Origin: Heliocidaris erythrogramma | Taxonomy: Eukaryota; Echinodermata; Echinoidea; Camarodonta; Echinometridae | NCBI GenBank assembly: GCA_025617745.1 | Contig: CM046870.1 | Location: 4,345,285-4,409,284 of the forward strand | DNA length: 64,000 bases | Reading direction: 5' to 3' | Shown here: positions 54,741-64,000 of the stretch, piece after piece | Layout of the letters: every line of letters starts with the position of its first letter | Numbering within the stretch: the first letter of the stretch is position 1 | Position numbers and translations under genes: made by a program | The notes under the pieces: model-generated | Database searches by the model: none | What the model was told of the DNA's origin: nothing | Seen by the model: only the letters and a program-made list of their open reading frames with translations

Positions 54741-54850
54741 GCTCGGTCGCTTTGCCCCCTCGCTTGTACAAGTAGGTTTGGGCACTGGGGGAGTGGGGGT
54801 GCAACTTCTTTATTTGGCCCGGGCGCCATAATCCCTAGATACGCCACTGT
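54381..54850. mobile_element. TIR element of the GGCGTATCT family, both ends present
   Basis: Ends CAGCGGCGTATCTAGG and CCTAGATACGCCACTG are inverted. TCTG occurs on both sides, a possible 4-bp duplication. The interior has AAAACGCAAAAGAGAG, GGATTATGCGCCCCCTCC and an A run of about 28, all shared in reverse with 17075-17833. The 470 bp have no coding capacity. CAG-starting ends could suggest a hAT relative, but the 8-bp flanks do not match. Confidence 0.75.
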
Positions 54851-54854
54851 CTGT

Positions 54855-56060
54855 AACAGATTCTATTAGTTATTAAGATATCCATGACCAAATACTCAAA
54901 GCTTTGGAAAACATTTCCTCTGGGATATCTGTTAAAATTGACATTCGTGTGAGCCTGCCAATATTAAGATTACACCCTTTTCAATTGACATTTCAATCAT
55001 TAAAGGCCTTACGATTTGCAGAGGTGTCACTGCTAGACCCTTTTGAATGAGCAGGGAGGATGGAGATCGTGTCGGACCAAAATATAAGCAAGTCGACAAT
55101 TTAGTCGAAAATATTCCAATAAATAAAACAGGCAAGAAATAAAAGACAGAAACAATTAAAAGCAAACAAATAAACACACACACACAAAGAAGATATTTTG
55201 GCTTTGTAAATGGTACTTTCCCCTTCACAAATCATAAACAATCACAAATAACACGATCTCGAGATTTTCAAGAAATCACCTTAAGGGTAATTTGAATACC
55301 ATATAACCGATAGAAATCATGTTGGCATTACGTAACATTGGAATGTTCGTACATTTCAAAAGGTGATGGACGAGGTTATTAAAAATACCGAAGGTTCATT
55401 TTTCTAGTCTTTGTGATCGTGTTATAGTATTAAAAAGTATGAACACAAGCATACCTTAACAAAGGCGTACAAGCTTTTTTAATGAATGAACACAATTGAA
55501 AAATAATACGATAATGATTTTACACTATGCAGCTCATCACTCATCACTCATCGCTATTTACTTTCATAACTATTTGCAAATATGCAACATGGATTCATAA
55601 TCAGTTTAGAGGGATTCTCTCTTAAAGTCATATCGGTGTGCCAAGTTTTCGTTTGACCTTCATCAGCCCCGTGGAGAAATCAAGATCGAATTTTCCTGAA
55701 TTTGGGAGACTAATTCGGTGATAATCAGTGACTGCTTGCCAAAATTGAAAACCATAATCTGCTCAATCCGTCCAGACATTTTTTTCAGTAGTAGTCGGTC
55801 ACTAGACACGTATACCATTGAATGGAGAAAGCAATCGTGAAGTATTAAAGGTTGATAAAAACATTGAATTGTTCATAAATCTCTGCTCACGCGAATTATG
55901 AAAAAGTGAAATAGTTGTCGGTAACCATCAGCATGATCAGCGTAATAAACGGAATTTTTGAAATACAGAGAAATTAAAAGAAGAGGCTGCAATTTATCAT
56001 TATTTGTTTTTATTATTCAATTATGTTGCTTTTAAGTTATTGAAAATATACAGAGTTAGA
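54855..56060. other. Intergenic, no gene seen
   Basis: AT-rich DNA with no supported exon or element. Confidence 0.45.
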
Positions 56061-56067
56061 CGGACCA

Positions 56068-56110
56068 CCTGTGCGCTTAGAAACGGCCGTATAAAGCGCC
56101 TATAAATGTA

Positions 56111-56148
<38 letters not shown>

Positions 56149-56150
56149 CA
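56068..56150 (+). mobile_element. SINE or LINE 3' tail fragment
   Basis: TGTGCGCTTAGAAACGGCCG, then GCGCCTATAAATGTAATT and (ATT)n to about 56149. Resembles the common tail (stem, TATAAATG, ATT repeat) but the stem is diverged. Confidence 0.6.
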
Positions 56151-56717
56151 GTCCTATTTTTTATTAGTACAATGCATTCGGTGACGTTTGCTTTTCCTTT
56201 TCTTGCCAATTATAAAAACTTCAATGTGATATCATTCCTATTACTATAACCTACGGGAAATCGGAAATCGAAAAAGGACAATTTATGTTCCATTTCATAC
56301 AATATTTTAGATTATGACTGATGCATGTACCCACATTCATGCCTCGTTTCCAGAAAGGATGATATATATTTGGTTTGGTTTGGTTTTATTCACGACCATA
56401 AAAATATACAGATTAAAATATATATAAACATGAAATTATATAACAGTATAAATATAACATTGATATTAACATGCAATACAAAAGAAAGTAAATTAAGATC
56501 GAGGGATGACCCGCTTCAGATTAACTAACATAGCTAACCTGTTCCTCGGGGTCCCTTATATAAATGATTATATGAACACAATAATACTACATCAAAATAA
56601 CTTTATAGAAAAGAAAAATCATAAATTGAAATCCACGAGCTTGCTGTGCAAGTTCAAAAGTGCCCCCCCCCCCCCTCCCCATCCTGCCTGGTCCCTATGC
56701 TTAATATCATCAGTGAA

Positions 56718-57578
56718 CTATTTTACTTTAATTTTACTTTTACTATGTACATGTATTTCCTTCTTAAACGATGTAAAATTATTTAGTTGTCGAGTACAAA
56801 GAGGTAAGTCATTGTACAATTTACCACCACGATAAAGAAATGTACGTTTGCAATTTTCTGTGTTCGGCTTAGGCAAAATGACCTGGTTACCATTTCTCAG
56901 GCCGTATTTCAGAGGCTTAAATACAAATTTCTCTTCCAAATAATTTGGACCCATATCATGGAAAATTTTATACAATAAAAGGTAAGTATGAATTATTTGA
57001 CGATGTTGTAAAGTCTCCCAGATTGGGATATCATGAATTTCATGTACGGACCTGTGGTCTAGAAGTTTCGTTTTCAAAATTATCCTTCCTGCACGATTTT
57101 GTAATTTTTGTAACAAATTCAGATGAGTTTTATTCGCCGACGACCAAATTATGTCGGCATAATCAAAGTGTGGCAAAATGACAGCCTTATACAGAATATT
57201 CAAAAATGAACTGAGTCTGCCAAGAAAACTAATCATCTTACTAACCTTTCTGCACAGATTTGAAATATGATCATTCCATTTCAATTCTGAATCAATTATA
57301 ACACCAAGATACTTTAAAGATTTGACCTGTTTAATACGATTATTATGAATGTTTAGGTTTAATGTACCGTGCTCCCGAATCATCTGTCTGTTACCTATCA
57401 AAATGCATACTGTTTTTGAAGAATTTATTTTTAGCCTATTGCACCGCATCCAATTTTGCAAGGAGTTTAATTCATGTTGCAAAATATTTTGAACCAGAAT
57501 TGGATCTTTATTAGAGTAATAAACCACAGTGTCATCTGCATATAGGTGCACTAAGGATCTATCGAAACAAAGTGGCAT
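56718..57578 (-). pseudogene. LINE polyprotein, RT motif C and C-terminal part
   Basis: 286 codons starting just after a frameshift in a T run. Contains YADDTVVY (the catalytic YxDD box), MRCNRLKINSSKT, VKSLKYLGVIIDSELKW and the C-terminal LINE region (NRAGRIILKTKLLDHRS, FLYRGGKLYNDLPL). The frame relation to the upstream piece shows a single indel in the run of seven A on the + strand at 57588-57594. Confidence 0.88.
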
Positions 57579-57583
57579 ATCGT

Positions 57584-58797
57584 TTATAAAAAAAGGAAGA
57601 GAACCGGACCCAAAATTGATCCTTGTGGTACTCCGTGCGAGACGGATAATTCAGACGACAGTGAACCACCAATCATTGTGACAATATACCTATTACTTAA
57701 GTAACTGTGGAACCAATCCAAAGACTTTCCACTAACACCAGTGTAAGACTTTAGTTTGCATAATAGAATTTCATGGCTGACCAAGTCAAATGCTTTTTGT
57801 AAATCGACCGAAACAACCCCCGTGTAGTTTCCTTTATCCAGAGACATAAACCAGTCATCCGTTACCTGTATTAACGTTGTACTTGTGGAATGGTTTGCTC
57901 TGAAACCAGATTGATGTTTAGTCAGGATATTGTTTTCATTAAAGAATTTGACAAGTTGGCGTTGAACAACTCTTTCCAATAATTTGGAAACAGCGGGCAA
58001 AAGCGAAATTGGTCTGTAGTTGTCAGGATTCATTTTATCACCTTTTTTCAGCAGTGGTATTATCTTACCAATTTTCCACCTTCTTGGCACTATTCCTTCA
58101 CGAATTGACTTATTTATAATATATGTTAAGCTTTTCATAATATCTGGGCAACATAATTTCAGTATATATGAGCTAATTCCGTCAACACCAAGCGATTTCT
58201 TGCTTTTCAAGGCAGTTATTTCACGTAGTACATCAATGCAAGTCACGGGTGATAACTCAAATTTGTTCATATTACAACGTTTTTCAAAACTGGTGTCGAC
58301 AATATCATTCTCACCAATACAACGTTTGGCAACAGTTGCAAAATGGTAATTAAACCTTTCAGCCATTAATTGAGTTTTGTCAGTCTTACTAACATTGGTC
58401 CTTGATTTCTGCGGTAGCAATGACTTTAGAACTTCCCAAGTATTTGTTCTACCTTTGCAATCTTTAATCATTTCAAAATAATAACTCTTTTTCGCCTTTT
58501 TGGTTACATACGTAACTTTATTTCTCAGTCTTCTATAACTTTTCCAATCTTCATCTAATTTACTTACTTTAGCTTTCTTCTTCATTTTATCTCGTTCTTT
58601 CATTAAACCAAATATTGATTCATTAAGCCAAGGAGAGTACTTTTTTCTCACCTTACGAGTTCGTAATGGCATGTGTTTGTTAACTACACCCATCACCAAT
58701 ACCTCAAATTTACAAACGGCTTCATCAATGTCATTAAATTCTTGTAACTCTGACCAGTGTTGAAGCCTGATGTCCTCTCTAAAGGATCTTACATCAA
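57584..58797 (-). pseudogene. LINE polyprotein, reverse transcriptase fingers and palm
   Basis: Contains LKSKKSLGVDGISSYILK, IIPLLKKGDKMNPDNYRPIS, LTKHQSGFRANHSTSTTLIQ, DLQKAFDLVSH (motif A Asp) and HGVPQGSILGPVLF (motif B), typical of CR1/L2/Jockey-group RTs. The first Met is at 58699, but the frame is open and reads LINE-like to about 58797, where it joins the endonuclease piece through a one-base indel. It ends prematurely just after LGPVLFLF. Confidence 0.9.
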
Positions 58798-59238
58798 TCT
58801 TTTAATCTTTCTATACGTAATTAAGTCAGCATTACTGTTATTGTTACAATGTTCCACTTTCAAAGACGCATGGCTCAGTGAATGATCACTAAATCCAACA
58901 TCAATGATATGCCAGGCAAGAACAATATCAAGGTTGTTACATAACATGTGATCCAGTAGAGAGTATGTACTCATTGTGACGCGAGTACATTGTGTCGCAT
59001 TGACACGATGCAAGTCGAATATATCATTAATTTGACTATATTTTTTACATTGTGCACTTTTTGAGTTATGGAAAATGTTATAATTTGTGTCACCCATCAA
59101 GAATATATTTGAGTCATGACCCTGAACCGATGACAGCATGCCTTCATACAAGTCTAAAATCTCACTACTAACATTGGGAGGCCTATACCAGTTAATAAAA
59201 AACAAGGGTTTGTCTTTTTTTAAATCAATCTTTAACAT
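58789..59238 (-). pseudogene. LINE polyprotein, C-terminal half of APE-type endonuclease
   Basis: Carries INWYRPPN, FLMGDTNYN (the GDxN box), LLDHMLCN and GFSDHSL (the SDH box), the conserved later motifs of AP-type endonucleases of LINEs. It overlaps the upstream piece by a few bases in another frame, so a small indel separates them. Confidence 0.88.
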
Positions 59239-59788
59239 GAATTGCTTCTAACGGGCTGGGAGCTTCTAAATGGGTAAAATTTAAACTTTCATGAATGTAA
59301 ATCGCCACTCCTCCACTCCTCCAATCTTTCCTGATAATACAATACTTGTCAATATGAATTTCGACCTCTTGAACACTATCATCGAGCCGAGTCTCATTCA
59401 AAGCTATAATATGAATATTGCTATTAGACAATAGATATCTGATCTCATCAAAGTGCTTTAGTAAACTAACAACATTTAAATGAACACAATTAAGGCCATT
59501 ATGTTCAAAGTATTTCAAGTCAATTAATATATCTTTTCCACTACTACCTCTACAAGCTGATTCTTGAGAATCATAATACATTTCCTTTTCATTATAAAAA
59601 GGCATATGAGCCATACAGCATTTACGACATTTCCAACCTAGAAAGCATTCATTTGAGTCATTATATTGTTCGTTCGTGACATCTGAACATGAAACATGAA
59701 TCCATTTATTACAGTTTGTACATTTCAGCCCTTTATGTTTTGTTCTTACCGGTTTTCTACATAATCCACACAGTGATGATTTCTCCAT
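59225..59788 (-). pseudogene. LINE polyprotein, PHD finger and N-terminal half of endonuclease
   Basis: 187 codons from an ATG at 59788. A Cys4-His-Cys3 finger at residues 7-58 (CGLC, CTNC, HVSC, CRKC) is a PHD-type domain, known from CR1-like elements. It is followed by LNVVSLLKHFDEIRYLL, IIALNETRLDDS and SGGVAIYIHESL, the early endonuclease motifs with the N and E residues. The finger is fused in frame to the endonuclease, not carried on a separate ORF1. Confidence 0.88.
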
Positions 59789-59800
59789 TTGGAATACACT

Positions 59801-60235
59801 TCTTCATCTCCCCCTCATCACCACTATACCTCGCTAGCTCCTCTTAACATTCTTCAGCTCTTTCATTTTTCCCATTGAGCACACATAAGTAATTTATCTG
59901 CCTGCAATGCATTCTTGTGAGGCGGAGCAAAGTTAATAGGATAAAAATTGAAATTCATATAAAATCGAGTATCTGTCCTCTGTCATTATTAAGAAGGCAA
60001 ATAATGTTTAAAAATAGTCATAATGTTTTCGATTTTACCCTTGGCTAAAATGAGCTTGTCCTTGTATTCTTTTAAAGGGTTAATATTATCTCAGTGTATT
60101 TCCACTATTTCAGCCTGCGATTGCGAGAGTTATTTTTTTTCTGTATTAAGTTTTTTGGTTTTCATAAGTTTGTATTATTTTCTCTCATAAAGAAAATTGA
60201 ACATAATTTGAAACATTTCTTACAATATAACAAAC
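59801..60235. other. Possible LINE 5' region and intergenic DNA
   Basis: May include the 5' untranslated region of the LINE; I see no boundary. No host exon. Confidence 0.35.
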
Positions 60236-60239
60236 ATTT

Positions 60240-60411
60240 CAAACATTTCTGACAAGCAAAAAAAAAAATAAAAAAATAAAAGGTCTTCATTCTAAAAGGG
60301 GGAGCACAATCGAGAAAATGGCGGATCGTCTATGGTCAAAATGCATATTTTTCTTCTAAAGGGGGGGGGGGGGGGGACGGGCCGGAAGTGCCCCCCCCCC
60401 CTGGATCCGCC
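60240..60411. mobile_element. hAT-like MITE, truncated copy
   Basis: Reverse orientation relative to 15868-16228. It ends CCCCTGGATCCGCCAA and shares TCTGACAAGCAAAAAA, AAAATGGCGGATCGTCTATG and AAAGGTCTTCATTCTAAAAG with it. The other terminus is missing. Confidence 0.8.
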
Positions 60412-60429
60412 AAAGCCTATAGGTCTTTT

Positions 60430-61040
60430 TCATTTGCTTAAGAAGAATAGTAAAGTATCATTTTCGGATATAAATTTTATAATTTCTTTATGCATTTATG
60501 AATTGTTTTGAAATAAACTTTAGAATACATATCAGAAAAAAGCAAACGGTTGGTGGGTTATAAAGTCAATTTATAAGTCATATATTTTTTTCTGTCTCTG
60601 AAATCTGATAAAAAGTAAAAAACCACTGTCAAATTGAATGCGAATTTTGTACGAGAACAGAAAATCCCTGTGCAAGATTTATGTCCCTGTCATTTTGACG
60701 AAGCGAACAGAAGCACTATCGATCTAGAATCGATGATTTTCCTTGTGTTTTCAGCTTATTTTTAGCGAAGAGAAAATCCACAGAGACAGACATCTATTGT
60801 CATTGGAATCAACGAAAACAAGAAGCGCCGCAAATCTGCGTAAAAACAATTGTCACAATATTAATTTGACGAATTATCTCGCTTCCTTTCACCCCGGTCG
60901 AGCACATTCAAATATGACTTGATGACAAGATAGAATGTTGAGTATGTTTAATGTCAACAGTTGTAAAAAATGTCACGGGACAAAGTATATTGTGGACGAT
61001 GGCGCAACCAGAAATTTTGCGGCCGGAAGGTCGGAACACA
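60430..61040. other. Intergenic, no gene seen
   Basis: No exon or element boundary supported. Confidence 0.45.
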
Positions 61041-61059
61041 GATTGTCACCAATTTTATG

Positions 61060-61110
61060 GGGGGGGAGGGGGGGGGGGGGAGGGGGGAGGGGGGGGGGGG
61101 GGGGGAGGAG
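61060..61110. repeat. G runs
   Basis: Several long G runs with single A interruptions; length likely unreliable. Confidence 0.85.
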
Positions 61111-61249
61111 GGCAGATAATCTTTGTGATGTTAAATCATACACTTATGCATTATTTTGCGAGGGAGTATAGTAAAACCGATAAACATTTAACTTACTAAT
61201 GCATTACAAAGCTGAAAATATATTACTAAGCATTAACCTAAGCATATGT

Positions 61250-61405
61250 TTAATTTTATTTTTTATTTTATTTTTATTTATTTATTTTTATTTATTTTTA
61301 TTTTGTTTATTTATTTTTATTTAATTTTTTTTTAAATTTCTTTTTTTATTTTACATTAAAAAAAAAAATTATTTATTTTATTTTTAGTTATTTTTTTTTT
61401 TTTTT
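61250..61405. repeat. ATTTT/T-rich low complexity
   Basis: TTTTATTTATTT repeats and T runs, ending TTGTGGGGGACACG. The nearby GCCCCTGGGTACGTC and GTGGCGTACCATG suggest an old TIR-element junction. Confidence 0.8.
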
Positions 61406-61595
61406 GTGGGGGACACGCGCCATGCCCCTGGGTACGTCTTCGATCGTGGACAGTGGCGTACCATGATACCATTCAATGAGGGTGTATTGGTGTCTTTGGG
61501 GCACCACTCTTACTAAAATGGATGAAATGCAAATAAATAAGGCCATTGATTGGGGATACTGTGGGAAGGGTCGTATCATTAACTTATTCTTTCTT

Positions 61596-61860
61596 CATCT
61601 TCCTTTCGTTCTTTTTTTCTTACTTTTTTTTCTCTCTCTCTCCTCTTCATCTTTCTTTCTATCTCTCTCTCTCTTTCTTGCTTTCTCTCTCTCTCCCTCT
61701 CTTTCTTGCTTTCTCTCTCTCTCCCTCCTCTCTCTTCCCCTCCCCTCTCTCTCCATATGTGTCTCTTTCTTGCTCTCTCTCTCTCCTCTCTGTCCTCGTT
61801 TCGCTCCCTCTTTCTTCTCCCTCTCTTTGTCACTCTCTGTGCCCCTCTAGCTTTCTGTTG
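61596..61860. repeat. CT-rich microsatellite
   Basis: Long (CT)n and TTTCTTGC-type repeats. The minus strand reads as R/E-rich frames and the + strand as S/L-rich frames; neither is coding. Confidence 0.9.
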
Positions 61861-62071
61861 TCAGTAATATTTCATGAATATTTCATTATTTTTGCGTTCT
61901 GTATGCCCTTAAATTGTCAACTTACCTGCAATATGCATGTATCCATTTTGAACAGGACTATATGCGATATGTAGTTTACAGTAAAATCTGCACATAAATT
62001 GCCCATGCCGACATTGGCCTGAACAATAAGTAACACAATAAATTCAAAACTTAAATCGTCAACAACCCTGC

Positions 62072-62288
62072 AATAGACCGCTTCTGTAATGTATACAAAT
62101 TTATGCACATATATTCTCTGAGCACCTAGTGACGAGCTAATCCATGAACATGCTCTAAATGAGCCTCAATGCTTGGAATCCAGTTTGCATTATCTGTTGC
62201 TATGCCCGGCAAGCTTTCAGGTTGTCAAGAACAACCTTTGTTTGAAAGGTATGCATAAAATTTACATATATTACCGAAGCGGTCTATT
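62072..62288. mobile_element. Foldback MITE, family C, copy 2
   Basis: Ends AATAGACCGCTTCTGTAATG and its near-exact inverse ACCGAAGCGGTCTATT, with arms of about 40 bp including AAATTTATGCA/GCATAAAATTT. The core has CAGGTTGTCAAGAACAACCT, matching the copy at 46755-46989 in reverse. Confidence 0.88.
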
Positions 62289-62710
62289 CAAATGGACGAT
62301 ACTTCTGACATTTCGCACGCCACTTATTATTCATCTAATTATTTGCAAATAGGAGTCAACCGTTCAAACCGGCTACATCGTGATGGTCGGCGACTTCAGC
62401 ATTAAATGTGCATTTCAGCGATAACAAACCAGTGATTGAAGTGATCCAACACTACATATTGAACGCGACGTAACACTAACGTGCCGAATTGAAGATCCCG
62501 TGTGATTTACGTTAGATGGACGGATATCAAGATTATTTCCAATTTGAGGTAGGCAAGAAAGTGATGGAAGGGAGAAAGCAAATGCGGGAAAAATCATGAT
62601 AATTGGCGCACCTTTCCCACTTCCCGAGTCATAACGCCTTCAGTTTGAAGGGATAATGTGATTGGTTAATACTTGCAAGCAGCTGTATGAAATAGTTTGG
62701 CAAACAGCAA
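62289..62710. other. Intergenic, no gene seen
   Basis: No exon or element supported. Confidence 0.4.
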
Positions 62711-62717
62711 ACACTTC

Positions 62718-62935
62718 CCTCCCCCTTTTCTCTCTCTCTCTCTACTTCTGTCTCTCTCATATGGTACCTTCTCCCCATTCTCTTTCTTCCTCTTCCCCTC
62801 TTCACTTTTCTCTCTTCAGACTCCATTCTCCCCCTCTCTCACTCTACTCAACCATCTCTATCTTACCTCACCCTATCACTCTTCCCCTCTCTCTCCCTCT
62901 TTCTCTCTCTCTCTCTCTCTCTGTCTCTCTATTTC
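62718..62935. repeat. CT-rich microsatellite
   Basis: Pyrimidine tract ending in (CT)n at 62900-62930; S/L/P-rich frames are compositional. Confidence 0.88.
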
Positions 62936-62949
62936 TAAAATTTGTGCAT

Positions 62950-63855
62950 CTAACATCAAGAAGGCCATCTGGTGATAAATCTAAAATCTTGAGTCCCATT
63001 TTCCTGTCTGTTCTTGGGAAAAGAGCATGGAAGCAAAATGAAAACTGATTTAAAAAAAATTAAATCCCACATACGAAACAATTTAAAAAACACACAGGTA
63101 CCACAACAGGAATTACTTTATCTTAAAAATATCAGAACAATTTATTCTGTACAGAAAAATAACACAAAACATATGAATGAGAATTGACTACAGACGTATA
63201 TTAAAGTAAAACAGTGTACCCCAATATAGAACATACAAAGCCTCCAAGAATGGTGCCAAATATGGATATATTCTGAGAGAAATCAAGTTGTGAAAATTAT
63301 TCCATATTTTCCAGATTTATCATGTTTGCCAATCACTATAGTGTAAATTCCCTTATATCACTACAACGCATGTTCATAACTATTCTGAGTTTATCTATTG
63401 AATATATAATAATTTTCAGGAAATAAAACAAAATATTCCATGAACATATTAATGCATCTGACAACACATTTGAATTGGCAAACGCAACATTTCAGTGTAT
63501 GCTAAGGCAAGAAATAAGTAAGTAGAAAACAATTCATTTCCCTTTTTTAAAATACTTTTTTCAAGGACTATGAAAACATTAAGTGAGATTCAGTAAATGG
63601 ACTTAGGTACAAAGGAAAGCAATTATTTTATTCAGATTTCACAACTATGGCAAGTTTTATAACCATGTTGATCACTTTGAAAGTAATTTTTCTTTTAAAG
63701 AAACCCTATTTTGTCAAAGTTATGATCAACCAAAGTAGTGTTTTTAAATATCATGTCATGGAAAGAATATACATTTCTGAGAGAACCGAAGAAAAATGCT
63801 TTCAGTTTAAACTGAGGAAGAACGACCATTCACCAATCATCAAAAATCCTTCCCT
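62950..63855. other. Intergenic, AT-rich, no gene seen
   Basis: A 74-codon frame at 63647-63871 (+) has no recognisable domain and runs into MITE family B, so I do not call it. Confidence 0.4.
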
Positions 63856-63858
63856 CTC

Positions 63859-64000
63859 TAAGGTAGCTTAGCCAAACGTTGTGGTGCGTAAAAACGCAGG
63901 AAAGACGCATATGACAAAATTCTTCAAAATCAAAATGTTATTCTATAGAGGCACAACCAAAATATTAGGATGTAGAATTAGCATTTACCTCTTTGAACAC
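63859..64000. mobile_element. Foldback MITE, family B, copy 2, cut by window end
   Basis: Starts AAGGTAGCTTAGCCAAACG, then GTGCGTAAAAACGCAGG, AAAGACGCATATGACAAAAT and AACCAAAATATTAGGATGTA, matching the reverse of 8211-8361. The second terminus lies beyond the window. Confidence 0.75.

Larger units (their letters stand above)
56372..59800 (-). mobile_element. CR1/L2-type LINE, nearly full length, inactivated by frameshifts
   Basis: A non-LTR retrotransposon reading leftwards. Coding parts in order: PHD zinc finger and endonuclease start (59788-59225), endonuclease (59238-58789), reverse transcriptase (about 58797-57584), and RT thumb and C-terminus (57578-56718). They lie in successive frames, so three indels break one ancestral reading frame of about 1,020 codons. 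The 3' untranslated region is about 345 bp and ends GAATAAAACCAAACC with a short (AAACC)n tail at about 56372-56391. The 5' boundary is not visible. A GC-run insertion at about 56662-56680 lies in the 3' region. Confidence 0.9.

Noticed and set aside
56945-57181. Plus-strand frames opposite the LINE
   Set aside because: Shadows of the minus-strand LINE coding sequence.
57584-58797. Host gene for a reverse transcriptase-like protein
   Set aside because: RT motifs, endonuclease, LINE-type 3' tail and frameshifts identify a retrotransposon copy.
61579-61833. Arg/Glu-rich minus-strand frame and S/L-rich plus-strand frames
   Set aside because: CT microsatellite translated in different frames.

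Overview
This is an AT-rich, intron-containing animal nuclear window. It carries two recognisable host genes, both on the minus strand, in a dense background of short inverted-repeat transposons, tRNA-derived SINEs, LINE remains and simple-sequence tracts (CT/GA, CA/TG, TA, ATT, poly-C/G). The genes, the many foldback elements and the PHD-carrying CR1/L2-type LINE suggest a marine invertebrate deuterostome, most likely an echinoderm such as a sea urchin. The phylum is an inference from genome style; no single marker in the window proves it.

Host genes. (1) A complete polypeptide N-acetylgalactosaminyltransferase (GALNT) gene runs from an ATG at 42515 down to a stop at 14067. I reconstructed nine coding exons with GT/AG borders and matching phases, giving a 765-residue type II Golgi enzyme with an anchor, a long charged stem, a GT-A catalytic domain and a three-repeat ricin-type lectin domain. 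(2) About 4.8 kb beyond its 3' end, on the same strand, lies the first coding exon of an SLC14-type urea transporter (9233 to 8719). I could not find the rest of that gene in the window. I see no other convincing host gene; most other open frames lie in low-complexity or repeat DNA.

Layout. 1-8.7 kb: a diverged 190-bp tandem array, MITEs and 'keyword' repeats lodged in microsatellites. 8.7-9.2 kb: urea transporter exon. 9.4-14 kb: CT tracts, a 662-bp TTAA-flanked foldback and repeats near the GALNT 3' end. 14-42.5 kb: GALNT, whose 13-kb first intron and other introns are full of repeats, including a three-level nest of transposons at 15.5-16.6 kb. 43.1-43.2 kb: likely GALNT promoter. 44-56 kb: intergenic DNA with MITEs, a 48-bp minisatellite, a full SINE and LINE tails. 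56.4-59.8 kb: a decayed PHD-endonuclease-reverse transcriptase LINE on the minus strand. 60-64 kb: low-complexity DNA and more MITEs.

Relations between parts. The SINE family shares its 3' tail (a GCGCAG...CTGCGC hairpin followed by ATT repeats) with sequence that follows the LINE protein end at 15.0 kb, which fits LINE-driven SINE mobilisation. The most unusual signal is a set of short repeats (6.6, 7.4, 13.1, 13.9, 27.4, 40.7 and 50.6 kb). Each type repeats its own 8-12-nt keyword in both orientations or in tandem. Most sit beside a microsatellite, and two types share an internal GACGGAATAA core.
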